The notes beneath the pieces were generated by a model. The model made no database searches. It was not told the origin of the DNA and worked only from the letters and a program-made list of their open reading frames with translations. A stretch of DNA of 64,000 bases. Origin: Streptomyces sp. B21-105. Its GTDB lineage: Bacteria; Actinomycetota; Actinomycetes; Streptomycetales; Streptomycetaceae. Where the stretch lies: contig NZ_JARUMJ010000001.1 in assembly GCF_036898465.1 (NCBI RefSeq), positions 3,906,001 through 3,970,000 of the forward strand. Reading direction: 5' to 3'. Positions 20,519 to 28,464 of the stretch are shown here, one piece after another (position 1 is the first letter of the stretch; the number at the start of each line of letters is the position of its first letter). A program made the translations under genes and the position numbers.

Positions 20519-22716
20519 CATCGAGCCCCGTGCTCGCCACGATTCCCTCGCAGTCAACCGCGCTCGCCGACTGGTCCGCCTGGCTCGCGAAACGCCTCGC
20601 TTCCGATTGGCGAGCGACCGAATGGGATCCGGCCAAGGCACTGTTCACAGCTGATCCAGACAATCCGACGACCCACGTGTTCACCTGCGTAGTCGCGGCT
20701 TGCTCCACGCACGTCGGAAGTAATGGCAGTCGCTGCGACGCCTGCCGCAAAGCCCGTCTCCTCAGAAAAAATCCTGCGGACTTCGACACGACGTACGCCC
20801 CGGTGGTGACTCGTCGACGGCCGAACGTCACGGACGGAGTGAAGCCAGGGGTCTCCCAGTTCTCGCTGGCACGGGTCTCCCCGGCCGTGCGACACGAGAT
20901 TCTGTATGGGCTTCAGCAACGCGACGACGCTGGAATCAGCCTCGTCCCCCAACGCGTGCGCCGCATCGTGGCCAGCCTCCCGCAGGAGCTCGACTCCCTC
21001 CTGAGCCTCGACTCCGGCTTCTCCTCCAAACTCCCCGCCGCTGCCAGAGGCGTCCTCAACAGCGTCCTCCTTCACATCCGATGTGCCCGGGCGGAGTTCG
21101 AATGTGCCGACCCCACCTCGGGCGACGTCTGGGAATGCGCGCTGGTGGGCCTCACTGCAGGTCGGGGCAGAAAGTACAAAGCCGTTCATGGCGTGATCGA
21201 CTTCCGGCCCGCACGACAGACGTGGCTGCGGGAACTCGTCAAGGAGTACAGGCGCACTGCACGACCCGATGTTCTGGAGCTGAGGCAGACCGTGTACGCC
21301 GCGACGATCGCGTCGGCCGCTCTGTCTCACCGCCCCGAGGGAGACGCCCCTGAGCGGCTGTCGATGGCGGACATGAACGCCGTAGTGGACCACTTCCGCA
21401 TCAGCAAACGCCCCGAGGACGGGCACGACCACTCGACGAGCCACAGGCGAGCGCTGCTGCGGCGCTGGCGTGCGTTTCTGGAGTTCGCCCGGCAAGCCGG
21501 GATGATGGACCACATCCCCGGCGGGTTCGCCGTCAATCCCCGCTTTCACGCCATCGCGGCGATCGAGGTGACCGAGGACGACATCGGCCGAGCAGTTCCC
21601 GAACATGTCATCGCCCAACTCGATGCGCACATCAACCTGCTGGGCAGGTCCACGGCCTACGAGAGCGGCGGTTGGGCCACTGCGGACTTCGCCCGCATGT
21701 ACCAGGTGGTCTACACAGTCCTGAGGGACACAGGGCGCCGCCCGGGCGAGGTCACCAGCCTGCGGCGAGACTGCCTGGAGTGGATCGACGGCAAGCCGAC
21801 GCTGATCTACGACAACCACAAGCGTCGCCGACACGGCCGCCGCCTGCCGATCTCCGAGAGCACCGCCCGGGAGATCGAGGCCTGGCAGAGGGAACTGAAG
21901 GCTCTCCCCCCGGTGCCGGCCTGCACCCAGTGGCTGTTTCCCTCTCCCGGTCAACGCAACCGTCCCCGCCGCCGTCACCTCACTGCGTCACAGTTCTGCA
22001 GCCGCATCTTCCGTATCTGGGTCGACGAGCTGATCCCCACCATCTGGGACGAGCGCCTGGACGACAACGGCGAACCACTGGCATATGACCGCACCAAGAT
22101 CGTCCCCTACGGCTTCCGTCACGCCTACGCTCAACGCCACGCAGACGCGGGCACTCGCCCCGATGTCCTTCGAGAACTGATGGACCACCGGTCGCTGGAC
22201 GTCACCATGGGGTACTACAAGGTCTCCCTCAGCCGGAAACAGGAAGCCGTACGAACGGTCGCGTCGCTCGCCGTGGACCGGCACGGAGAATCCCGTGGCT
22301 TCAGCGACCCACTGGCCTACGAAGTGGAGAGCGTCGGGGTTCCGTACGGCGGCTGCACCGAGCCGAGCAACGTCAAGGCCGGAGGCGGGCACTGCCGCAT
22401 CCGCTTCCAGTGCGCGGGCTGCGACTTCTACCGGCCCGACCCCTCCTACCTCCCGGCCCTGGAACAGCAGATCGCGGACCTGCGGGCCGACAAGGAAGCC
22501 GCTCTAGCGATGGAGGCAGCGGACTGGGTTGTTCGCAATCTCGATGACCAGATCCTCGCGTACTCGAAGTCGGCCGACGAGATGCGAAGGAAGCTCGACG
22601 CGCTGCCCGCCGAGGAGCGCGCGGTCGTCGAATCCGCCTCGCGCGAGCTGCGCAAGGCCCGCTCCGCAGCGGCCTTCGTCCCCTTGCAGGCACTGACGAC
22701 ACGGAGCCCCGAATGA
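20515..22716 (+). CDS. Tyrosine recombinase, TnpB-like (large)
   Basis: A 733-residue recombinase. A Cys/His cluster near residues 58-77 ([20 protein letters not shown]) looks like a zinc knuckle; the catalytic domain lies at about 390-580 with Arg 409 (DTGRRPGEV), Lys 436 (DNHKRRRHG), YGFR at 532-535 (the usual first His is Tyr), His 558 (LMDHRS) and Tyr 567 or 568 (MGYYKV). A C-terminal [16 protein letters not shown] adds a second Cys cluster. The length and the paired smaller recombinase match Tn554 TnpB. The ATG at 20515 overlaps the tnpA stop, whereas an upstream in-frame extension is only shadow of tnpA. Confidence 0.9.
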   Translation: MTSSPVLATIPSQSTALADWSAWLAKRLASDWRATEWDPAKALFTADPDNPTTHVFTCVVAACSTHVGSNGSRCDACRKARLLRKNPADFDTTYAPVVTRRRPNVTDGVKPGVSQFSLARVSPAVRHEILYGLQQRDDAGISLVPQRVRRIVASLPQELDSLLSLDSGFSSKLPAAARGVLNSVLLHIRCARAEFECADPTSGDVWECALVGLTAGRGRKYKAVHGVIDFRPARQTWLRELVKEYRRTARPDVLELRQTVYAATIASAALSHRPEGDAPERLSMADMNAVVDHFRISKRPEDGHDHSTSHRRALLRRWRAFLEFARQAGMMDHIPGGFAVNPRFHAIAAIEVTEDDIGRAVPEHVIAQLDAHINLLGRSTAYESGGWATADFARMYQVVYTVLRDTGRRPGEVTSLRRDCLEWIDGKPTLIYDNHKRRRHGRRLPISESTAREIEAWQRELKALPPVPACTQWLFPSPGQRNRPRRRHLTASQFCSRIFRIWVDELIPTIWDERLDDNGEPLAYDRTKIVPYGFRHAYAQRHADAGTRPDVLRELMDHRSLDVTMGYYKVSLSRKQEAVRTVASLAVDRHGESRGFSDPLAYEVESVGVPYGGCTEPSNVKAGGGHCRIRFQCAGCDFYRPDPSYLPALEQQIADLRADKEAALAMEAADWVVRNLDDQILAYSKSADEMRRKLDALPAEERAVVESASRELRKARSAAAFVPLQALTTRSPE

Positions 22717-23318
22717 GAAGTCCCGCCGCCTCCGGCAGCAATGACCGGAACACACGGGTCGAGCGCCTGCGCGCCAGCCGCGCCAAGGACAGCGAGGACA
22801 AGACCAAGCGCGCGCTCGATGCAGTGGACGGCCTTCTCCGCTCGGGACTGCGTATCACCGTAGCCCAGGTGGCGCGGGACGCGGCGGTGTCCACGTGGTT
22901 CGTCTACAACCAGCCCCAGGTGCACCAGGCCGTTCAGGACGGCACCGCCGCCCAGCGAGAGCGTGTGCGTGTGCGTGACAAGTTCCCCGTTCCGGAGACA
23001 CGACAGGTCTCCTCTACCGGGCTGCGGACGGATCTCGCCCTGGCACGCGAAGAAATCAAGGACCTCAAGAAGGAACGCGACCGCCTCCGGACCCGGGTCC
23101 GGCTGTCTCTCGGCGCCGAGCTGGACGAGGTGGACCGAAACGAGCTGATCGAGCGGGTGCAGCAATTGGAGCAGCGGAACACCGCCCTGAGCCAGGAGCT
23201 CTCAGAGGCCAAGGCCCGGATCACCTCCCTGGAAGGCCAGTTGAGTCGGACAGAAGACGATCTCACCGCCGCGCGTGTCAGTCTCCGCCGTGCCATGCGG
23301 GCCGTTCCGTCTCCGTAG
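22713..23318 (+). CDS. TnpC-like DUF6262 family protein
   Basis: A 201-residue basic protein coupled to tnpB by ATGA. The N-terminal half contains a helix-turn-helix-like stretch (LRITVAQVARDAAVSTWFVYNQP); the C-terminal half (about 105-195) is a charged coiled coil (LAREEIKDLKKERDRLRTRV and onward). Tn554 TnpC is not essential but sets orientation and efficiency of transposition; the same accessory role is inferred. The DUF number is from memory of similar proteins. Confidence 0.8.
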   Translation: MRSPAASGSNDRNTRVERLRASRAKDSEDKTKRALDAVDGLLRSGLRITVAQVARDAAVSTWFVYNQPQVHQAVQDGTAAQRERVRVRDKFPVPETRQVSSTGLRTDLALAREEIKDLKKERDRLRTRVRLSLGAELDEVDRNELIERVQQLEQRNTALSQELSEAKARITSLEGQLSRTEDDLTAARVSLRRAMRAVPSP

Positions 23319-23338
23319 ATCCATGCTGTGCCGCCGCC

Positions 23339-23385
23339 CCTCGTGGCTGTCTGGCTTTCGTGCCGTCTGCCGGACAGCCACGAGG
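23339..23385. terminator. Hairpin between tnpC and the cargo genes
   Basis: CCTCGTGGCTGTCTGG (23339-23354) faces CCGGACAGCCACGAGG (23370-23385), 16 bases with one G-T-type mismatch and a 15-base loop, placed to stop transcripts from both convergent gene sets. Confidence 0.7.
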
Positions 23386-23437
23386 AACACCGGCGCAAAA
23401 TGGTCAGGACTTCGCCAATGCACAGTCCAGGTCATGC

Positions 23438-24586
23438 TCAATCGGTGTCCGTCGCGGCCAACATTGCCAGCCGTCGGCGTTCCGGAGAGACCGCGGCGAG
23501 ACCGATGTCCCAGGCCACACGCTCGAACCACTTGGTTTCGGCCCCGAAGCCATACCAGGCGCATTCCCGTGCACGTGCCTCGACCTCCTCCACAGGGTCG
23601 CCCTCTGCGATTCCGGAGAGGCTGGCCAGAGACTGCCACGCGGCCAGACGGCCGTAGGCCCCACGGATACCAGAGTTGTAGGCACCTCCCGTGGACGCGG
23701 CAGCGAAGAGGACCCGCCACGCCTGGTCCGGTGGGCAGGCCGCGACCGAGAGGGCGGTCTTCTTCCCCGCTCCCTTCAGGCACTCCAGCCCCAGTCCCAG
23801 CAACATGCTCGGTACCGACTCGGCCTCCAGAGGAGCTGCCAGATCGAAGACTCGTGCCTCGATCCGACCGTTCGACTCCTCGGCCCAGTTCGCCACAGCA
23901 GCGCCGATGCCCTTGGCCGCGGCTTCGGTCGTCGTCTCCTCGGCCGAAGGCACATGCGCCCCAGCATCGCCCCGCACCTTGCTGCCTGCCGACGGGTCGT
24001 ACGGCATCGAATGACTGCCGCCGCGGGCACCGTAGCTCGGCAGATCCGGCTGTCCTTCCACATCGGACAGCGCCAACGGCAGCCATCCCAGCGGATGGTG
24101 CCTCCAGTGCGGCGACATCGCCCACCCTGCGATCCCCGGGGTCTCCATAACGCCGGCACCCCTGAGCACCAGCTCATGGACCAGGCACGCACGCAGTTCC
24201 TCAGTGGCGTGTCCGGTGAACGCCACCGCCAGTTCCTTTGCCGGTTGGCTGGAGGCCAGCAGGGAGGCCGCGTAACGGTCCAGCTTCCCGTCAGCAGCCC
24301 CCGCAGAGGAGACCAGCCGCAACGCCTGGGCGACGTTCCCGGGACCGGACGTGGTGGCCAGCAGCCGGAGCAGATAGTCGAAGACGCTCCTGCACTGCCA
24401 GATCCGCCCGGCGTCGGAGCCGTAAGCACCTGCGAGCGCGATGCCGAGGTCCGCGAGGAACGCGGCATCCCCCCTCGCGAGACTGCGGTCAGCCACCTTC
24501 CACACGTCAGTGACACTCTTCAGGTCCGGCAGCTTCGTCACGATCTTCTGTATGCGGTCAGCCACGGTACGGAGCGTACGCGTCAC
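23438..24586 (-). CDS. DUF6183-like protein of unknown function (transposon cargo)
   Basis: A 382-residue, largely alpha-helical, soluble protein without signal peptide or membrane segments. Visible landmarks are a helical N-terminus, HATEELRACLVHELVLRGAGV, a central charged region, VAACPPDQAWRVLFAAASTGGAYN and a C-terminal WYGFGAETKWFERVAWDIGLAA. The last block recalls DUF6183 proteins of Streptomyces, an assignment from memory. It lies 45 bases behind the HNH cargo gene on the same strand, so the two are probably one transcript. The start is uncertain: GTG 24586 or GTG 24565, neither with a clear ribosome site. Confidence 0.7.
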   Translation of the reverse strand: MTRTLRTVADRIQKIVTKLPDLKSVTDVWKVADRSLARGDAAFLADLGIALAGAYGSDAGRIWQCRSVFDYLLRLLATTSGPGNVAQALRLVSSAGAADGKLDRYAASLLASSQPAKELAVAFTGHATEELRACLVHELVLRGAGVMETPGIAGWAMSPHWRHHPLGWLPLALSDVEGQPDLPSYGARGGSHSMPYDPSAGSKVRGDAGAHVPSAEETTTEAAAKGIGAAVANWAEESNGRIEARVFDLAAPLEAESVPSMLLGLGLECLKGAGKKTALSVAACPPDQAWRVLFAAASTGGAYNSGIRGAYGRLAAWQSLASLSGIAEGDPVEEVEARARECAWYGFGAETKWFERVAWDIGLAAVSPERRRLAMLAATDTD

Positions 24587-24631
24587 ACAGCCCGAAGCTC
24601 GATCGCATTTTCCCAGGTCACTGCAGCCCCA

Positions 24632-25414
24632 TCAGTCCTCGCACTGCTTCAGCATCATCGCCTTGTCCGCCGGGGTAACCGGGAGGTCGTACTTCAACGA
24701 CACCTGAGCAAAGCGCACCACGTAGGAGCAACGGATCTGCTTGTTCGGGGGCAGCCAGGTCGCGGGCCCCGAGTCGCTCTTCGCGCCATTGGTCGGTCCG
24801 TCCACCGGGATCAGGTTGAGCGGGTCATTGGCGATATCCTCCCGCTTGCCCTTCGTCCAGCGCGAGGCACCCATCTGCCAGTCGTACGACAACGGCATGA
24901 CGTGGTCTATCTGGACTGTCGTCGCGCGGGACTTGGCCCACTCGATCGTCTTCCCGGTGTACGGATCGTGCAGCGTCATGGTGGTGACGATGCAGTCAGA
25001 GCCAGCCCGGAAGCGGACACTCTCGCCATCGCGTTTCAAGAGATCGTTTCGCGAGTCACACCCATTGCGGGCGAAGGGAATGCCGCCCGGAGCCGAATCC
25101 ATCCAGGCGTAGCCGAACTTGTCCCGCTCGTACCCCGTCTTGGGGCCGCGCCCCTTCGTCGCCACCTTCTCGATCAACGACCGCGCCTTGGCTTCATCCG
25201 CGGTGGAGGTGATCGCCGCCAGCCCTGGCTTCGTGCCGTCCGGATTGTCCAGCGGGTTCACAGCCCGACCGTTGCCGACGGCCGAAGCGGCAGGGCCGGA
25301 AGGTCCGCTGTCCGCAGGTGGAGCAATGTCCTTGCAACCGGTGGCCACAAATCCGGCGGCCACCACGACGGCGGATGCCATGAGGACACGCCGTCCTCCA
25401 CTGCTGTGCCTCAT
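24632..25414 (-). CDS. Secreted HNH nuclease-like (GmrSD C-terminal/DUF1524) lipoprotein, transposon cargo
   Basis: A 260-residue homologue of the gene the element interrupts. Signal peptide with lipobox VATGC (Cys 27), an Ala/Pro-rich linker, GRGPKTGYERDKFGYAW, GCDSRNDLLKRD at the point matching the insertion site, then the HNH core TTVQIDHVMPLSYDWQMGAS, NDPLNLIPVDGPTNGAKSD and PATWLPPNKQIRCSYVV. The His and Asn positions of the family are kept. The start may be ATG 25414 or ATG 25432; the start region overlaps the right subterminal repeat, so promoter and recombinase sites are interleaved. Relative to the target, three of six core bases differ. It would restore the lost secreted activity. 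Confidence 0.88.
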   Translation of the reverse strand: MRHSSGGRRVLMASAVVVAAGFVATGCKDIAPPADSGPSGPAASAVGNGRAVNPLDNPDGTKPGLAAITSTADEAKARSLIEKVATKGRGPKTGYERDKFGYAWMDSAPGGIPFARNGCDSRNDLLKRDGESVRFRAGSDCIVTTMTLHDPYTGKTIEWAKSRATTVQIDHVMPLSYDWQMGASRWTKGKREDIANDPLNLIPVDGPTNGAKSDSGPATWLPPNKQIRCSYVVRFAQVSLKYDLPVTPADKAMMLKQCED

Positions 25415-25419
25415 GTGCC
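25403..25419 (-). repeat. Right subterminal repeat
   Basis: GCTGTGCCTCATGTGC, the exact inverse of 19301-19316, with GGCACATGAG (minus strand) at 25410-25419. It sits 77 bases from the right end, against 28 on the left. Confidence 0.7.
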
Positions 25420-25485
25420 TCTCAGTAGGCATACCACACCACCCCCTGGATGAGCTGCGAAAAGTCCGCGATGGCGCCGCGAAGC

Positions 25486-25495
25486 ATAGAGATAA
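25486..25495 (-). repeat. Right terminal inverted repeat
   Basis: ATAGAGATAA, the inverse of 19273-19282. Confidence 0.88.
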
Positions 25496-25501
25496 CGCGG
25501 G
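25496..25501. repeat. Transposon insertion core, right copy
   Basis: CGCGGG, identical to 19267-19272. Confidence 0.88.
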
Positions 25502-25962
25502 TGTCGCACGAGTTGGAGTCCGTGTCCGCCCAGGCGGAGCCGAACCGGTCGCGGGCGTAGCCGGTCTTGGGGGCGCGCCCCTTCACCGGCAGCGACTCGG
25601 CCGCCGCGAGGGCCGCCCCGTCGCCTGCCTTTCCGGCGCCCGCCGTGGCGCCCGGGCCACCGGAGCCCGCACCGCCGGAATCCGCGCCGGTGGTCTGCTG
25701 CTTGCAGCCCGTCAGCGGCACGGCGCACATCAACGCGACGGCGACCGCCGTCCCAGCCCTCAGACGTCTCACGCGTCCCTCCCCTGCATGGCCGCTGCCC
25801 GCCCCGCACGGGGCGGATTCCCCTGACGTGGTCCGGACACACCCTAGCGAGGGGGCGTTCGGAAGCAGTCGGGAGGTCCAGACCACAACGGTCCCAAGTG
25901 GGCATATCGCACATCACGGGAATATCGTCGGTGGAGAGTCACCTTCGGGAAGGGAGCTCTGG

Positions 25963-26151
25963 ATGGGCATCTTCGACAGGTTCAAGAGCAACAAGGCGGC
26001 GCAGGAAAAGACCAGGGACATGTCCGACGCCGCGGAGCGGCGGATCAACGAGAAGACGGGCAACAAGTACGAGTCCCAGGTCGACTCCGGGCAGCAGCAG
26101 CTGCACGAGCGCATGGGGATGGACGAGGACCGGCCCGAGAACCCGAAGTAG
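25963..26151 (+). CDS. Small Rv0909-like antitoxin family protein
   Basis: A 62-residue, highly charged helical protein: MGIFDRFKSNKAAQEKTRDMSDAAERRINEKTG, then YESQVDSGQQQLHERMG. It matches in length and layout the small Streptomyces proteins annotated as antitoxins because of similarity to M. tuberculosis Rv0909. No toxin partner is adjacent, so a toxin-antitoxin role is doubtful. ATG 25963 follows AAGGGAG at a good distance. A terminator hairpin lies 70 bases downstream. Confidence 0.8.
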   Translation: MGIFDRFKSNKAAQEKTRDMSDAAERRINEKTGNKYESQVDSGQQQLHERMGMDEDRPENPK

Positions 26152-26220
26152 CACGCCGGGTTTCCTGCCGAGACCGGCCCAGTCGGCCGATCCCCCCGTC
26201 CGGTCCGTGAGCTGTCGTGA

Positions 26221-26251
26221 CCGTCCGCGGAGCTTGCCGCTCCGCGGACGG
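26221..26251 (+). terminator. Terminator of the small antitoxin-like gene
   Basis: CCGTCCGCGGAGC-TTGCC-GCTCCGCGGACGG, a perfect 13-base stem with a 5-base loop. Confidence 0.8.
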
Positions 26252-26264
26252 TTCAGCGTGAGAA

Positions 26265-26400
26265 GCGTGACGTGAGAAGAAGAGAAGGCCCGGCCTCCTT
26301 CCGTTGCTCAGAGCCTCAGCGGCTCTCAGCATTCCGGGCATTCCGGCCCGGAAGGTCCGTCTCATCACCAGAGCGTGAGGGCTTCGGCTTGAGTACGGTC
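26265..26400 (-). ncRNA. Candidate TnpB guide RNA (omega/reRNA) region
   Basis: In IS607 and IS200/IS605 elements the guide RNA overlaps the 3' end of tnpB and runs to the element end. Here the minus strand just past tnpB has nested hairpins, including AGAGCC-GCTGA-GGCTCT and a longer stem CCTTCC with GGAAGG around it. The position and foldedness fit; the 5' end and guide boundary cannot be fixed by eye. Confidence 0.45.
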
Positions 26401-27821
26401 TCTCGCTTCCGTCTGCCGCTGGTGCGGCAGGGTTGCGCCACCTGCCCGCCCCGCGCTCGCCTTGCGGCGGGGGCGGGTGGCGCGGGTCTTGTGGTCGGCT
26501 CCACGAGGCTTCGACACCGCCGGGGCGGTGTCCTGGTCTCCGGCCACTCCGGTACCAGTCACGCAGGCTGCCGCGAGAGCGGCGAGGTTGAGTGCGGCGT
26601 TGTCGTCCCGGTCGAGAACCAGGCCGCAGGCGTCGCATTCGTACGTCCGGACGTGCAGCGGCAGCTTGGCTTTCACCGCGCCGCACCCGGAACAGGTCTT
26701 CGAGGACGGGTACCAGCGGTCCGCGACCACCATGCGGGGGCGTGGCGCTGGAGGGTCTTGTAGTCGAGCTGGCGGCGAATCTCCCCGAACCCGGCGTCGG
26801 CGATACGGCGGGCCAGGCGCCGGTTGCGGAGCATCCCGGCGACGTTGAGGTCCTCGACGACGACAGTGCCGTACTCGGCCGCGACACTCGTGGTGAGCTT
26901 GTGCAGGGCGTCTTCGCGGAGGTTCGCGACGCGGTGGTGGACCTTGTTCCGCTGGGCGTTGGCCTTCTCCCACCGCTTCGAGGGCTTCTGGCCGGTCCTG
27001 CGGTCGGGGCCCTGGCGGCGGGAGACGACACGGGACGCGCGGCGCAACTGTTTGCGCGCCTGGTCGTAGTGTCCGGGGTTCGCGACGGTGCGGATCTCGC
27101 CCGTGCTGTCGGCCGTCACCGCGAGGGTCTTCACCCCGAGATCGATGCCGACCGTCACGTCCGGGCGCGTGACGCGCTCGAGGTCGTGCTTCACCTCTGC
27201 CTGGAAGGACACGAACCAGCGTCCGCGTTCATGCCGGACCGTCGCGGACAGGATCCGGGCCGTCCCGCCCTGGACACGGTTGAGGAGCTTGTGCGTCGGC
27301 TCGTGGACGCGGACCGTGCCCAGCCGGGGCAGCGTCACGTGCCGGCCGTCGGTGTCGACACGGATCGTGCCGGTGGTGAACCGGCAGGACGGACGAGCCT
27401 TCCGCTTCGACTTGAACCGGGGCGCGCCCACCCGCTTGCCGCGACGCTTGCCGTTCTTCGACTTCGCGTAGTTGTCGAACGCGGCCGACGCGTTGGCCAG
27501 GCCGGTGCTGTACGCCTCCTTGGAGTTCTCCTGCCACCAGGACGCGAAACGCGGGTCGGTGTACTTGGCGGTGTTGAACGCCTTCCGCAGGGCGGGCAGC
27601 GACCACGGCCGCCACTCGGCCAGGTCCTCCTCGGGGACGCCGTAGGTCTCCTCGGCCTTCCGCTGCCACCACGAGGCGGTCACCCAGCCGACAGCCCAGT
27701 TGTACGCGGCCCGCGCGGCACCGCAGTGCGAGCGCGACGCGGCCTCCTGGGCGGCGTTCGGGTCCAGGGCGAAGCGGAACGCCTGGACCACGAACCCGGA
27801 CTGCGGCTGGAACTTCTTCAC
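26365..27821 (-). pseudogene. TnpB RNA-guided nuclease of IS607, single-base frameshift
   Basis: An otherwise complete TnpB of about 485 residues. RuvC residues are kept in GIDLGVKTLAV (Asp) and VVVEDLNVAGM (Glu); the zinc ribbon TCSGCGAVKAKLPLHVRTYE, ECDACG and the final catalytic Asp in LDRDDNAALNLAAL are in another frame. The break is at a run of five G (26736-26740, plus strand); adding one base restores LQRHAPRMVVADRWYPSS. It may be a real inactivation, a slippage site, or a sequencing slip. GTG 27821 overlaps the tnpA stop. Without correction the product stops short and lacks the zinc ribbon. Confidence 0.88.
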
Positions 27822-28393
27822 TCGGCGGCCTCGCCGGTCGCTACGGCCACCGCGCGGGCGGCCCGGTTCTTCGCAGCCCGCCGCCCGTACAAGCGCGCAC
27901 ACATCGACGTCAGTACCTCGGTGATGTCCCGCACCAGGTCATCGGCGGTCTCGGCGGGGTCGAGGACGACCAGCCGCCGCCCGGACGCCGATAGCACGGC
28001 CTCCAGGTGCTCGACGCCGAACCGGGCCAGCCGGTCGCGGTGCTCCACCACGATCACCGCCGCTTGCGGGTCGGACAGCAGCCGGTGCAGCTTGCGGCGC
28101 CGCCCGTTCAGCCCCGAGCCGACCTCGGTCACGACCTGCGCAACCGGCAGGCCGAGCCCGGTAGCTCCTTGGACCACGCGGGCGACCTGCCGGTCAAGGT
28201 CCGGCTTCTGGTCCGCCGATGAGACCCGGCAGTACGCCACGACCCGGCCGGATGCCTCCGAGGCGGGCTCGTCGACCAGCCACGTCCCGGATGGCGTCTG
28301 GCGCACAGGGACCGGCATACGGCCCTCTTTCGCCCACGCCCACGCGGTCTGGTAGTGCACGCCGTTGCGTGCCGCCCACTCGGAAAGCTTCAC
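27818..28393 (-). CDS. IS607-family serine transposase (TnpA)
   Basis: A 191-residue serine recombinase. A MerR-like helix-turn-helix opens it (VKLSEWAARNGVHYQTAWAWAKEG), followed by the catalytic domain with the active Ser in VVAYCRVSSADQKPDLDRQ, EVGSGLNGRRRKLHRLL and VVVEHRDRLARFG. Small N-terminal-HTH serine recombinases of this layout are typical of IS607. GTG 28393 matches family starts; GTG 28420 in the same frame is possible. Confidence 0.9.
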   Translation of the reverse strand: MKLSEWAARNGVHYQTAWAWAKEGRMPVPVRQTPSGTWLVDEPASEASGRVVAYCRVSSADQKPDLDRQVARVVQGATGLGLPVAQVVTEVGSGLNGRRRKLHRLLSDPQAAVIVVEHRDRLARFGVEHLEAVLSASGRRLVVLDPAETADDLVRDITEVLTSMCARLYGRRAAKNRAARAVAVATGEAAE

Positions 28394-28464
28394 ACGATCA
28401 AGATAGCAGATGAGAAACACTGAGGTTTACTGATGAACCACGCAGCAGTTGTCAGCCCCCTCTG

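Larger units (their letters stand above)
19273..25495. mobile_element. Tn554-like site-specific transposon with target-homologue cargo
   Basis: A 6,223-base element inserted in a DUF1524 gene. Its ends are the perfect 10-base inverted repeat TTATCTCTAT (19273-19282) and ATAGAGATAA (25486-25495), each bordered by the core CGCGGG. It carries, on the plus strand, two tyrosine recombinases and a TnpC-like protein coupled by ATGA overlaps (the tnpA-tnpB-tnpC order of Tn554), a terminator hairpin, and on the minus strand a DUF6183-like gene and a complete homologue of the interrupted gene. Subterminal copies of GGCACATGAG may bind the recombinases. The junctions are read from sequence; the family assignment rests on gene order and recombinase motifs. 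Confidence 0.92.
25422..25772 (-). pseudogene. 5' part of the split DUF1524 gene
   Basis: GTG 25772 has GGAGGG 4 bases upstream and opens a lipoprotein signal peptide (RRLRAGTAVAVALMCAVPLTGCKQQ, lipobox LTGC), a Gly/Ala-rich linker and GRAPKTGYARDRFGSAWADT. After SNSCDTR at 25497 the frame crosses the core into the right end of the transposon and ends after 24 foreign residues (VISMLRG to WYAY). The product would be a lipoprotein stub without the HNH core. The rest of the gene is at 18788-19267. Confidence 0.92.
26260..28440 (-). mobile_element. IS607-family element (serine transposase plus TnpB)
   Basis: A serine-recombinase tnpA and a tnpB, coupled by GTGA, form the classical IS607 pair on the minus strand, between a terminator hairpin (26221-26251) and the mfd stop codon. 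IS607 elements lack inverted repeats and target duplications, so the ends given are approximate. At the tnpB-distal end the minus strand shows CTTCTCACG twice within 20 bases, possibly a transposase-binding repeat. TnpB is frameshifted, so the element may be immobile or a nuclease-dead relic. Confidence 0.82.

Noticed and set aside
19273-25495. Integrated plasmid or prophage
   Set aside because: No replication, transfer or phage genes; two recombinases plus TnpC and a defined 6-base core fit a Tn554-like transposon.
25963-26151. Toxin-antitoxin locus around the small Rv0909-like protein
   Set aside because: The other neighbour is a split HNH gene and an IS element; no toxin-sized coupled gene is present.
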